From the NCBI GenBank assembly GCA_002633005.1, contig NMRA01000246.1:172025-236024 (forward strand): DNA of 64,000 bases, read 5' to 3'. Position 1 is the stretch's first letter; each line of letters opens with the position of its first letter. The notes below the pieces were generated by a model. It was not told the DNA's origin. It saw only the letters and a program-made list of their open reading frames with translations, and did not search any database. Position numbers and translations under genes: made by a program. Source of the DNA: Phoronis australis. Its lineage: Eukaryota > Phoronida > Phoronidae. Below are positions 24,018 through 35,901 of this stretch, one piece after another.

Positions 24018-25290
24018 ACGTAACCCAGTCTCTCAACAACTTCTAACATCGTCCGTGGTGTGAGCTGGTCTGACGGGAGTAAACTACCTCGCAGAGAATT
24101 ATAGTCAACTAGGTTGAGCTGTCTCAAACAAGCAATGTGAACTCAATGTTTACATTATTTTCATATTGCACGAATCTCCCCTACTTCATTATTAACATTA
24201 AACAATTTTTCAGCGAATCATTTGTCGTGTCAAATAATTTCTCACGTGACCTGAAATGTGTTACGACCAGACTGGTTAATTACACCTAGTACGTATTTTT
24301 TGATATTATATGGGCGAAGTAGTGCAAAGTAGAATTCCATACGCCTTACATTTCATCTCCTCCAAAACACTAATACCAACAACCAAACGCGCACCAACCA
24401 AACACCAGTGGCGGATTTAGAGGGGAGGGGGGCAAGGGGCTATGCTCCCCCTAAACATCCTGGCTAATACTGTGCCCTGTGCCCAACTCGCCCCTGCACA
24501 CTGTCGGAATTTCGTGAAAATGACAAGCTTTTGATTGACAAATCGGGTGTCGCAACTGTATGGATTCCCAGTTGGAAGCAGACGCAAACACAACTTCATT
24601 TAAACGGGCCCATCTTTGGCGGCGAATTCTATATCCACGTTCATTCAAACGCGGTGAGACTAATGCTCATTGGTTGAGACCAATGCTCATTGGGTGTGTC
24701 CAAGGAGTGTATTACACTCTTTGGTGATGCTGTCTAGCTGTGCAGTCCCAAGGTCAATTCGGTGCTCACGAGCTGACTGTTATTAATAAACGTTTGTTAA
24801 GTTTTAATATAACAACATCAAAGACTATTTATTAGATTCTAACTTGAACATTTGTTACGAAAGCTGAATGCAATTTACAATTGTTAAGTTTAAAACAAGA
24901 CTGTTAACAAAAAGTAACTGAATTTACTTTACATTGCGCAAGAGTGTTTTTGTAAAGTTGCGTCATGTGCCGGTTGAAAGTTTCAGACACGTCGAATTTT
25001 TCGGTGAAAAAGAACATTTTTACGGTTCATGTGAGAAAACAAAGCCTCGGGATTTTGGCGAAATTTCCAAGAGATTTTGCCCCTGTCAAAAACCTGAGAC
25101 TCGTGTATGATTCTCTATATAATGGGAGTTCTTTGAGACTTGACACTGACAAGTTTGTTTTTTTTTTCAAGTTGTAAAAGCCGCGGACGACGCCGGGAAG
25201 AACGAGTTTGTAAACTACGTCACCTATCTTATATTGCCCCGCTAAATGTCGCGGGTGTAAAAAGTTATTGAGAGACTGGGGCGCGTTTGC
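24018..25290. repeat. Dispersed repeat, copy 1 (interrupted)
   Basis: 24018-24245 matches 36129-36375 and 40020-40265 (AACCCAGTCTC.., GTTGAGCTGTCTCAAACA.., CGTGTCAA). The tail 25165-25285 matches 40278-40405 (the AAAGCCGCG..ACGACGCCGGGAA segment and GTGTAAAAAGTTATTGAGAG). The ~900 bases between are an insertion carrying a hAT-like end at 24406. Nature of the family unknown. Confidence 0.7.
24406..24470 (+). mobile_element. hAT-like terminal sequence
   Basis: CAGTGGCGGATTTAGAGGGG resembles the CAGGGGCGGATCC ends of hAT-type DNA transposons and their MITEs, also seen at 32624, 33486, 35902 and 36058. Its partner end was not found, so only one terminus is supported. Confidence 0.5.
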
Positions 25291-25502
25291 ATTTCCGTGT
25301 TCTGGTTGTGTAGTCTCACTCGCACCGGCCAAATAGCAGTGGACCAGTGCAATTCAATTCTGGACGAGCTCAGGAAACATCTACTGTTTTCCGTCACATC
25401 CCTTACAAGTCTCTAAGTTTTCTGTGGTGTCATCCCAAGTTTACTAGCTGAAAAGCGTCCCATAATGCATTAGAAAAATGATAGCATCCCCACAGATGAA
25501 GT

Positions 25503-28500
25503 ACTTCGTATTGAAGTAAACGTTGACGAATTTGATCTCGGCATCTTCAGTTGTATGCATGTAGCGGTTGACGAACTTGCATTGAATTTGCTCTTGAACG
25601 TGACATTTCCACAATGTTGTCTTCTTCATTCTGAAGGGACACCTTGTGAGCCAAATGCACCGTAAACCTTTCGCTGCGATAAGCTGAAACTATGAACAAG
25701 CCATACCCACTACATGTCCATTACAAAAGTAGGCCATCTTGCTGGAAGTGTGAAGCAGGGGCACAGGCATGGTTTAAAGGCGCAGGGTCAAATACAGGTC
25801 TCCTAACCCATATGGACTTCAATTCAATTCAAGTCCACAAGGCAACATACATCACGTAGCCAGTTGAACACCGTATGCAGCCAGTTGGAAGGTGTCTATA
25901 TGTTTATGACTCTTGTAACCTGTTGATACCTTTTTCGCAAACACACACACGGCACTTCCACACACACAGTGACGAATACACCGTGACGCTAGGGAGATTG
26001 TGGGCATATGGGTGCTCATTAGTCAAAAATGCCATTGACTTACTGGCCACGCAAATATGCCATCGGATGTGAAGACAGCCGCGTGTGTTGATGTGCCCAG
26101 GCACATTATAAGAACATTAACACTCACGTTTGTCGTCTTGTCCGGTTTTCGTCATGTCTTCAAATCCCTGTGTAAAACAAATGGTTATTAATTACCATAT
26201 ATGCCAGAAACACAGATTCCTTATGAACTAACATTAACTGCGAGCATGAGGTATGCAGTAATCAAATTGAATCCCTGAGAGGAGTTGCAGCTGGGGGAAG
26301 ACACGGTTAAAAAAAATCGACGATCCAGCCTGACCTCTGGCGGTTGTTACTTGTATTTTTTATTGACTAGTCGACACTGTCGCTTATCACCAGTAGTTTG
26401 CAACTTTGTGCAGGGATTATTTGTCAAGATTAATCGTCAGTATGTCCATGACGCAGTTATCGAATATGTTATAGGGAAATTATACCAATTTATGTTTAGT
26501 TTCATGGGCGTTATATAAATACCTTCTTTTTTAACGATAACGTAGATGAATGTATGCATCTTCTTAATCCTACGTAAAATGATTTGGAAGTACTAAGTGT
26601 CAGACAAGTGACTGTTCGTTGTTGGCTGTCTTGAAATTTCGAATGTCGTTTTTCAAATTGTGTAGATCAACACGAAAATAGGCATGTTTGTCATTTTCTT
26701 CAGTCATGGAAAACGTGTCATGGACATCTCTACTATAAAAAATCCAAAATATTCATTGATAAGATGGATAGGCTATAAAATATCACATTATTTTTCATAT
26801 TGATCGGGAACGGTATATATGTTCTTTAAGTTAATTTTCAAGCTAAAAAGACACTGTTCAAGAAGATCTCTGTGGTTCCCAACAGTTGTTAGCATTTCAA
26901 CGTCAGGGCCGATTTTATTAAGGATTCAGACAATGGAAACTCGGTGAGTTGATAATGAATTTCTAAAAGTTATTGAGTAACATGAGATACTCACGAAAAT
27001 TGACAATATTGTCATCTCCCGCTGTGACTGTCAATGAAACATTTGGTCTCTCTGGTTACGTTAAGTGCGGAGATTTTTACTGTCCAACTTCAGTGATAAA
27101 TCAGTGGTTTTCAATTGTAGTGACATTTTATGGATATAATGGAACATAAAATACTGCTCCATTTGCAACAGGCATATGTATACTTTCCCACTCATGTTAT
27201 GATGTGAACTACTCCCCAATAAGAGCTAACATATTCCTATCTCTTTAACAAACCAAACCAACTACTTTGGCTTCATACGACCTCCTAGTGTGACCTCTGC
27301 GAGGACACCAAGATGCAGATGATTCCAATCTATTCTGAGCTACGGCACACCGTTCTATTTTGAATTCCTTGAATATGCGCTCTAGTTTTTCAAAGACTCC
27401 ATGGAGTATGTATGGAATCTACACAGTTTCTTGTGTATGGTCCTCATATACATTCTCCTTTCTTTATGATGTTACTGCCGATTCGGTGAATCTTTCTGTG
27501 TGAACACCCATTTTGAAAGTTTGTACAATGTTGTCCATCTCAATTTGGAGTACTGTTCCGAATTTATTTCATAATCTATAGCCGAGGGAAAACGTGTGCT
27601 AGATTTTGATTGCTAATATTTTCGTTGTTTGAGAGAGTAAATCGAACATTTCTTAACAAATCATTTATGTAGCGATGACCAAGAGTGACAGTTATTTTGT
27701 CCGACGTATTCGCATGACTTTCAATTCACTGACGAGGTTATCATCGGTATAAGTTATTAATTATATTTCAGTATCACGATTGCATAATTGTTCATCATGA
27801 TTAGATGGGGGCATTTAACGAAACTTGGCAACGATTTCCTAAAAGCGTCATAGTAAACAGCTGCTTGTCCATTCCAGTTAACACCAAGAGCGGTCTAATG
27901 CAGGCACAAAATAATTCGCCAGCGAGCAAAACGTGTTTCCCAGAAAAACAACCTATCCGGAACTTCCACTGCGTATAATAAGCCGTTTTGTGTGCCGGGC
28001 TCTATACTATAGCCTACCTGGTGATCTGACAAGCGTAAACGCCCCCCACGCGTAAATTGCCCTTTTGACGTCTGCATCCAAAAACTAAGTTAACAAAAAT
28101 CGCGTTCGTTTATCTAGATAATTATTCTTCATGCAACCAGGCGCTTGTGAGTGACTTCAAGTACATAGAACCAAAGTTTATCAATTGCCCCTTCGACTGT
28201 AGTCAGTATGTCTCGGGCGTTTACACAGACTTTTTGTGCTCCTGGCATGTGCACTGGGAATTCCAAAGGACTATTGCATTCAGCAATAAGAGCGCACTTT
28301 TCAATGGACCCTGGGCAGAATAACACCTTCTGTTCTTACGAAATGAAATCAACACACTGAGTAGGCAAAAGACTTACTGGTTGGTGTATCTCTTCCGTTT
28401 TCGTCCTTAAACCTGTCGAGTCGCAGTTTGTAGACTGGTCGTCAGGTTTGATACCACGAGCATGCGTTTCTGGGAACTCTTGATCGGCAGTACTATTCAA

Positions 28501-30781
28501 ATCGACAACTCCTTCCTGTAATCAGAACGATATATGTTATGAATATGTATATGTATATGTTATGAATATGTATGTGTATATTTATATGTAAACGTATGTA
28601 TATTTATATGTATATGTAAAAGTATGTATATTTACATGTATATGTAAAAATATGTACATGTATATTTACATGTATATGTAAAAGTATGTACATGTATATT
28701 TACATGTATATGTAAAAGTATGTATATTTACATGTATATGTAAAAGTATGTATATTTACATGTATATGTAAAAGTATGTATATTTACATGTATATGTAAA
28801 AGTATGTGTATTTACACACCGTGCAGTCATGATGTGTAAACCTTGCAACCGTTACGAAGGCTTTGCGCCTTTGGTACTTCATTTCATGGATCGAATGCAC
28901 CTCGATTGTTTGGAGAGAGAATGCTCTCTGTGTTGGACTATATTTTGAACATTGTGCGGCGCTGAACGAGTAGACTCTGTCGACCTTATAACAAGCTATG
29001 AAACCCTGCCAGGGTTTTTGCGCAGAAGGCATGATTAAAGGGTAAACTTCTATCCGAAGGATTTGCGTATCTTCTGAAATCTCATTGAATGGCTGAAACC
29101 GTAGTGTACGTGATTTTCTGCATATACACATGTTAATGGTTATATAAAGTCAGGTGGTTTGTCTAGCAGAACCAAACAATATCACAGACGTCCCGGCGTC
29201 AGGGTACGAGTTTGTTATCTTGTCCTTGACTTCAACAGGGGCGCAGCCAGACATTTTCAACTATTAAAGTACGCTCGAACTTGGATCTGTGTGTCGACCG
29301 TGGATAGCTGTTGACGCCCGGGGGCATGTGAACGCAGTTGGTAGCAGTCTTTCCCTCAAACAAGATTTTTAAAAATTTGATGAGATGTTTTACGTCACGA
29401 GAGTTTACAGTCCTTTTTTCATAACACTACAGCTGACCAGGGGCCTTCATTAGAAAACTGGCCTACTTTCTAAGTTTGTCCCTTTTAAGTAAGTCCTGAT
29501 TAATCGGTATCAGCGCAAAGTGACTAGAAGAAACCCACATTATAAGCGAAGGCAAATGGTCACGTTTTTTGGTATTCAAATCGGTTCTGTTTTATTGAAA
29601 AAATTTGAGTTAAAACTTGAGTAGAAATTATCGAATACAAGTTTAGTCATTTAATTATTAGAGCACCACTGCCTTGAAATAATTCATACACATTTTCTCA
29701 GTAAGTGACAGTTGTGGTAGTCTCCGATACTTTGCACTCTTGCTAAAGTGAGTGACAGCTTTGGTTATATTCTCTGGTACTTTGCACTCTTGCTAAAGTG
29801 ACTTTTATGTAGTTTTCAGAAAAAAGTAATGTGGAGAGTAAGACTAATTTTCGGTATTAAGTTAGTATGTCACTTTTCATAATACAAACCATGCAAGCTT
29901 TTAGGCTTCCATATCCAAATATTCAAGCCTCAAGTACAATTTAAAACTTTTTTATCGCAGGGTAAAAACTAATCCACAGAGAGATGAAATCTAAGATGAA
30001 CACGGCACTCAAAGGCCCGGATAATTCAAATGCGATGTAGAGCGACGAGATGTGTGGCTGCTGGGAGTTACGGAATCCCAAGCTTGTCAGTTGTTAACGC
30101 TTAAGGATTTGTTCAGATTAGCGCGTTAATCTAGATCCACATGTGTTAAACAATGCATTAAATCGGACATTTTGAGTGAATTTAAGCAACTAATCCAAGA
30201 AATGGCACTGCGACCAAGTTAGATACAGGTTATCCGCCAGTCATGACTCAGGAGCGGAAATTCTAACACTGAAGGACAAACTAGAGTTTTTGTTGCAAGA
30301 CCAAACATTTGCCGAAGGCCTTTTGCACAAACTTGCAACTTCATTTCTGTTACTTTAGTACAAATCGTAGCATTTCACACCGTAATCATAAGGATACCTG
30401 GTACTTCGGTTTATGCTTATTAGTTGAAATCGTGTGAATACTGGCAGTCTGAAATGTCGAGTCCAAAATCATTTGGGCGATTGCTGGGGGCCATTGCGGG
30501 CAGTAGTTATGGGTCATCTTATGCCAGAAATATATTTCAAGGTAGTTCTTGATTGAAAATATATCTACACTTGTAAGTCATGTATGTCATGACTCCTATA
30601 AATGCGCCCACATTATATGAATATTGAAAAAGAATATTATTTTCCGGTATAGCGCAACAAACTAGTAATATGTTATATTCACACTGGTTATAGTTGGAAT
30701 AATGAAATATAAGTTAATGTGTGTTTCATTTGATTCCCTTCTAAGTGCAGAAAACACAGTGAATAAACAACATACCTCCAT
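25503..30781 (-). CDS. Unrecognised spliced gene, 5' exons (putative)
   Basis: Small exons with good splice sites on the minus strand. First coding exon 30781-30776 is ATG GAG followed by donor GTATGT, just inside a CpG-rich 5' flank (30795-30935). The next is 28515-28378 (acceptor GATTACAG, donor GTAAGT), open only in phase 0: 46 codons, EGVVDLNSTADQEFPETHAR then GIKPDDQSTNCDSTGLRTKT. Then a 40-base exon 26167-26128 (acceptor TTACACAG, donor GTGAGT), GFEDMTKTGQDDK. The fourth begins at 25630 or 25623 (two AGs); its end is unclear. Skipping the 40-base exon and using the first AG is also in frame. The peptide is polar and acidic, without a recognised domain. It could be the cytoplasmic N-terminus of the SLC26 gene downstream on the same strand. 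Inference from splice sites only. Confidence 0.42.
28530..28812. repeat. AT-rich minisatellite, unit about 28-34 bases
   Basis: Units of the form CATGTATATGTAAAAGTATG + TATATTTA are repeated about eight times, with TATGTTATGAATATG variants at the left edge. It starts 14 bases upstream of the acceptor of the 138-base exon at 28515. Confidence 0.92.
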
Positions 30782-32340
30782 TACTTAATCTGTTACAGGC
30801 CGACCGGTAGAACTAATTTTCACCATTGTTCGAACAATTTGGAACAGAATCGAGCGTATGCCGCGATATTATCGTCTACGGCCGCTGACATGAACTCCGG
30901 CCTGTATCCGACGTGGTCGCAGCGTCCTCATGTGATTGAAATCTTCGAAGATATACCTCGTTAGATAACCCAAATACGTTTTAAATGTTCGAAAGCAATC
31001 ATCATAAAAGGACATTCGTCTTCACTCAAAACTTAAAAATGAAGCAATAGTGTGTGCGTGTTTTTCAAAACACTTTATATCATAAAATTCGTGAATATTT
31101 TTAAGACAAAGTTTATTTCAATGATCCAAAATGACACAAGAAGAATTCAAATATCAGTCACTTCATGACTATTCATACCCAAATTAGTGTGCGTGCGCAT
31201 TCAAAGAGGAATGCCCTCTTTGGGACAACCTATATACGTGACAGGCTTGTTGCTGTATTTGCAGACCGTGAAGCTGAGGTCGTATTCCTTCAGTGAATTT
31301 ACGCGGAGTTATATCTACTACACCACGACTCCCGGAGTTTTATAATTGAGAACCTGCTTTTGAACACACATTGAACGTGCGAAAAATAGGTCTCTGGCGC
31401 ATTCATAAAGGGCTATTCCGCTACTAAGCGCTTTGAGGTTAAAAAAATCATTACTTTCATCCATGCCGAAACTCAAACTACAGAAAATGCGTACATGCGC
31501 CACTACGGAATTCACAATTTTAGGGATGCCCAGCCTCAATGCACTCTGAACTGTTTTTCTAGTCGTTGGTGGTTTGATGTTCTTGTTGGTAACGGAAATA
31601 GAATCTCATCACGGTAATGAATATTACGAGACCGATTTTATGATAGTACAAGGCTTATTCAATTTTCTTTTTGGACAGCTAAACAGGTAGAAATGCCGCT
31701 TTAAATTACACAAACAATAAAAATTGGTGTCTCTGATATTTAAATTTCTAGCACGAGAATTTTCGTTCCATACATTGGGCTTTTCGCGCTCTTTTATCAT
31801 TTAATTTTGCCCGAAATTAATAAATCGATATCGACTCTGAGCGTTTTACTGCTGGAAAGTTGCTCAGTTGATCTACTCGAACGTTACGAACCGAAGATTG
31901 TACAATACAAAATACGCGTTGTCAAATTTCTAACACTACATGCCTGAGTGAACAACTGTTACCAAACTATACCAGGTCAAAATGTATTATTCCGAAAATG
32001 GCTTAAATAAAGAATCTCAAGTTTTTAATTAATTAGGAGTCAGTTATTTGAAACACTTTTTTACTAAAGTTGGAACACAGAAGTAGAAGAAAAAGTGTAA
32101 ATCGTGTGCCAATAAATACAGTCGTACCATTTTCAATCAGAGCTTCAAATTTCTTTTCGCACATCTAGAAAAACTGGCTCTAAAAATTGCACAATGTCAG
32201 AAGGTACGCGTTTCAACTGTCAATCGCTGTGATAAAACGGTCTTTCCGTAGTATTTATGATGTGTTCAAATAAAAAACAGTTAGCCACAGCCTGTAACCG
32301 ATATAATGCATTATTTTTGTATTTGAAAATATTTTTTGAA
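30782..32340. other. Putative promoter / 5' flank, then empty
   Basis: 30795-30935 is rich in CpG (GCGTATGCCGCGATATTATC and neighbours) directly upstream of the candidate start codon at 30781, consistent with a minus-strand promoter or 5' UTR. The rest to 32.3 kb is AT-rich without recognised features. Confidence 0.35.
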
Positions 32341-32480
32341 ATTCTGCTAGATTGATTTGATCAAGTTCTTACCGACATCCTTGCGTTCCGCTTTCCTATT
32401 AACTTGCATAACAGGGTATTAAAGTTTTATGACGCGAGCGTCAACAAAGAGTCATCATTTTTAGCGCATTAGTACATTCT
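32340..32480. repeat. Diverged third copy of a block in the 4 kb repeat
   Basis: It aligns with 38680-38830 and 43183-43333. The strongest match is AGTTCTTACCGACATCCTTG, followed by a looser match to the TTAGCGCA segment. On the minus strand the core reads AAGGATGTCG then GTAAGAAC: a start codon plus donor-like sequence, retained in all three copies. Confidence 0.65.
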
Positions 32481-32623
32481 GCACAGCCGCTCAACCTTGC
32501 ATACATGTATGTTTAGGTTGCCGTTGCTAACATTCCATGCTGCCTGCACGCAATCTAATTAAGGGCCCATTACCCTAGTTTCATATAGATATACCTTTTA
32601 ACGTTATTTTACCCCATTTGTAC

Positions 32624-33486
32624 CATAGGCGGATTTAGGGGGGAATACAGGGCCCCCCCCCCTTGGCTGCCGCAAAAAATAAAACAGTAAGAGCGTAGGG
32701 AAATGTTGAGTTTATTAATTAACCCCGGTAATTGACCTATCGCAAGCTCCGCCCCTATGCGAAAAGTCACATGATACCCGACATTCGAACGAGATGTCAG
32801 CGGCAAATACACTGTCGCTAAACGACGTTCCTGGTGGAATCGATGAGTGTTTTTGCACTATTTGAAAACGCGTCGACAGAGACAAGAGGCGATGCTTTTC
32901 AACAGTGAATCGTACGTTCATGATATGGGAATTTGTAAAGGTGACGATGAAAAAATAAGTGCTCGAGAAGCCAGAGAAAATCCGAAGAACCCCTCGCTCG
33001 CCCTCGGGCTACCTTCACCTGACAAATGGCAAGGCCACTGATACGATATGTTCATGTAAAGCTGGGTATGTACCTTAAANAATTTGTTAAGAATTGATGG
33101 CACAAAATATAAAACGTGTAATAAGCATTACAAAAAGAAGTAGGTTTCGCGCAAACGCTGTGGACCATAAGTAAGTAGGTCTCTTAGAAACAGTTTAGAA
33201 GTCAAGTTGTGGTGGTGTAGTGGTAACGCTCGCGCGTTCTTTCCGGCAGGTCGTGAGTTCGAGTCTTAGGTAGTTGCTGTTTTTTCTGTGCGACACGTTC
33301 TCCGTTTCTTTCTTTTGTCTTCAGGAATCAAGGAAAATGCTTAATTTTTAGAGATAAAAACAGAAAAGTTTCTTGGGCGGGAGGGGGCAAACCCCCCTCC
33401 CGACCTCCCCCCACTTCAGTTTGCGCAAATGCTTACAGCCGGACAAAAAGTTGACCCCCCCTTGTGATATTCTAGATCCGCCACTG
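32624..33486. mobile_element. Composite element with hAT-like ends
   Basis: The left end CATAGGCGGATTTAGGGGGG and right end CTAGATCCGCCACTG are inverted hAT-like termini about 860 bp apart, with G-runs and C-runs just inside. The interior holds a block shared with 62.8 kb (32722-32755), one unknown base (33080) and a tRNA-like segment (33210-33285). No transposase frame. Target-site duplication not evident, so the pairing of the two ends is an inference. Confidence 0.5.
33208..33330 (+). mobile_element. tRNA-derived SINE head
   Basis: A box TGGTGTAGTGG fits TRGYNNARNGG, and AGTTCGAGTCT fits the B box GGTTCGANTCC, at tRNA-like spacing. D and T stems can pair (GGTG with CGCT; GTGAG with CTTAG) but the acceptor stem does not close and the anticodon stem is poor. 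It is therefore a polymerase III promoter-bearing SINE remnant and not a tRNA gene. Confidence 0.6.
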
Positions 33487-33489
33487 TTG

Positions 33490-34945
33490 ATGAATCATGA
33501 CGTAGCATTTCAAGCATATTTAATAACAAGAAAAACTGATTTTGGTGCTTTGTAGGCCAAGTCCAACCTAATAACTTCCTGAAGTCTGTCCCTTACAACA
33601 ATAATCTCAAACTGCGTATTTCGGTCGCTGTTCCTTTAAGCAGAGCCCGAGTGTTGCCCGGTAGAACGCGCCAACCTCAGAATTGTTTGCATGTACATGA
33701 CAACGATAAATTTGTGGAAGAACATCTTCCACGTTTCACACATAGTACAGTACCCAACCGTTTTGGATTCCATGCGAAAATAGAAGTGATTTGTACACCA
33801 TTGTGTGTGCCGTGTTGTATTCATGCAAGCATACACGCGCCATATGACGAATGTTATTTCGAGCTTTGACCTTTGTTGTTAGGCAGAAGCATTCCACCAC
33901 TGAAAATTTGTCTAGCGTGTTATAGTTGTCACATCTGTCATGTGTACTGATATGTATGCCCTTAGTTTCACCCGACGGATTGATCTAGATCAGCTCTGAA
34001 ATCTGGGCGTGTCTCAGGCGGCCTTAGTCCACCACTGGATTTGTCTGGTAGTATTCATTGATGATACATTGTCATTTGTAACATTTTGCAACCAATGTTA
34101 TGCGGTTACCTCTTGGGTTGATCTAGCTTGGGCTAGTTCAACTCGGAGATTTGGGCGTGTCTGGTGAGGGTAATCCACCACTGAATTTGTTTGGCAGTGT
34201 TCACTCATGATGCATTGGTCTATGTTGAATAATTTGCAACCAGTTTTGTTTTCATGCGGTTGCTTCTTACATCGATCTAGCAATTTTTGGCCTCAGTTAC
34301 TAACCTTCTGCATGGCTGATGTTCCTCATCATTAAAATGTCCGGAAGTGGCTAATTTTGATACAGTGATTTTAGTAGTAGGTGACGCAGGTATTTTAAGT
34401 GGTTACCAGAAAAGTTGATCAAGCTCAATTTTTGAGTGCCATTCTAATGGCTCCCTGACCACACTCACCTAGAGAGAACCTGCCAGACGGTCATTTAATA
34501 GCATTGGGACGGATCGCTGGGGGTATCAAAGAAAAAATGGTTACTTTTTCATGTCCAAAATCCTCTGAGATCCCTGTCAACAGACTTCACCCTGAGTTTT
34601 TAGAGCAGTGAAAGCAGGATGCCGTGAAAATGTCCAATCGTTCTGGCTTTGAGGTAAGATTGATGCGATTGGTTAAAAAGTACTTGTGTTGCTTGGGAAC
34701 AGGTTTTCTCCAAGTTTAAAGAAGTGGCAAGGAGTTTAAATATGACTAAAAGTTTTAAAATTCGCCGATTAATCATGCAGTGAAGTTAGTGGTGAATGGG
34801 CACAGTGGAGGAAAGAAATTTAACCTCCAGTCCATACTTCTGTATGATTTTATGCTATTGAAAAACAATTTCAGTTCGTCAAAATTCCGTGAGAAAAGAG
34901 GGCGCCAAAACGTATCTCAAGCCCTACTAACTTCGCACTGAAAAT
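33490..34945. other. Intergenic, no gene recognised
   Basis: Contains an internal imperfect direct repeat: 33985-34085 and 34110-34205 share the TTGATCTAG, ATCTGGGCGTGTCTC and GTCCACCACTG phrases, period about 126 bases, plus a partial third near 34260. No coding signal. Confidence 0.5.
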
Positions 34946-34952
34946 GCCGAAT

Positions 34953-35345
34953 CGAGGGGGGTCAATAATTGATCGGCCTCTAAACCACTTGCCCGGTTTT
35001 CAAGTGACTGGACTGCAAACCACAATGGCCGGCGTTATAGCTTGGTGGTCGAACCTCAAAACACGATGTCCTCACCAAAAAAAAAACTTTTTCAAAGCGA
35101 GACTCTGAGAAAGTCCGGGCGTCGTGTCTGATCACCGGCGAACTGGTTATAACACCAGTCATCGTGTTTGGGTCCAAGCAACTAGTTTTTTTGGATTAAA
35201 CCATCGCGATTTGAACTTAGTCCGTACAACAGGTTTGATCAACGGCCAAAAGTTGGTTTTGCAGTCCAGCCGACTGGTTTTGGAGTCCGGGCTAGTGGTT
35301 TTGAAATCCGACCAATTGTTGGATTCCCCCCATGCGAATAGTGTA
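34953..35345. repeat. Imperfect inverted repeat (palindromic MITE-like)
   Basis: The left arm (34953-35060) reversed matches the right arm (35235-35345): GGTTTGCAGTCCAGTC against GGTTTTGCAGTCCAGCC, ACCGGGCAAGTGGTTT against TCCGGGCTAGTGGTTTTG, and the outer GATCAATTATTG against GACCAATTGTTGG. C/G runs sit at both outer edges. The centre carries a poly-A tract and a GGTTATAACACC palindrome. Confidence 0.65.
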
Positions 35346-35901
35346 TCGACAACACTTTTATCGTTCTGATGTGAAATGGCACTGTCACGTCAAATGTACA
35401 TGTGACATTAACTTTTTTGATAATGGAATCACTTAAATTTATTCAGCAGCTTGGATTAACAAACTGTCATAAGTAAACGATTTTTGTGACACATTTATCT
35501 CACGAAATGACATTTTTACGGTAATTCATAGTCGTCTTGCTGCAGTTTTTCGTCGAGGTTGTTGAGCAGTTATACGGCAGGTAAAATTTTCGGCAGATTT
35601 TGTTTCAGAACCCCAAAAGCAAAGCTTCAGGTTATCTATTAATAGTCCTAAGTAATGTGCAACGTAATTGAATCGGGAAATAGAATTAGTTACTCCTGCG
35701 TAGGACATAATGACCGAAACACCAAGCCTAGAGCGACATTTTACCGGCTACATTCATTTTTTCCGGGAAGTGCTTTACCTAAAGTGCTGGTACAAAAGAC
35801 GGATTTTTTAAACCACTATATACTTTCTTACAGGTATGTTCTTCATAGCGGCTGTCTCCCAAATTTGTTACTCTGTGAATTTTGATTTCTGGAGGAAGAA
35901 C

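Noticed and set aside
25444-25629. 61-codon minus-strand frame overlapping the fourth orphan exon
   Set aside because: It starts in a different phase from that implied by the upstream exons. It looks somewhat coding-like, so the end of that exon remains unresolved, but no independent support was found.
28784-29131. 115-codon minus-strand open frame
   Set aside because: No family resemblance, its start lies in no promoter context, and its end runs into the AT minisatellite. It lies inside the intron of the putative spliced gene.
33208-33290. A genuine tRNA gene
   Set aside because: A and B boxes are present but the acceptor stem does not pair and the anticodon stem is poor, so a SINE head is the better reading.
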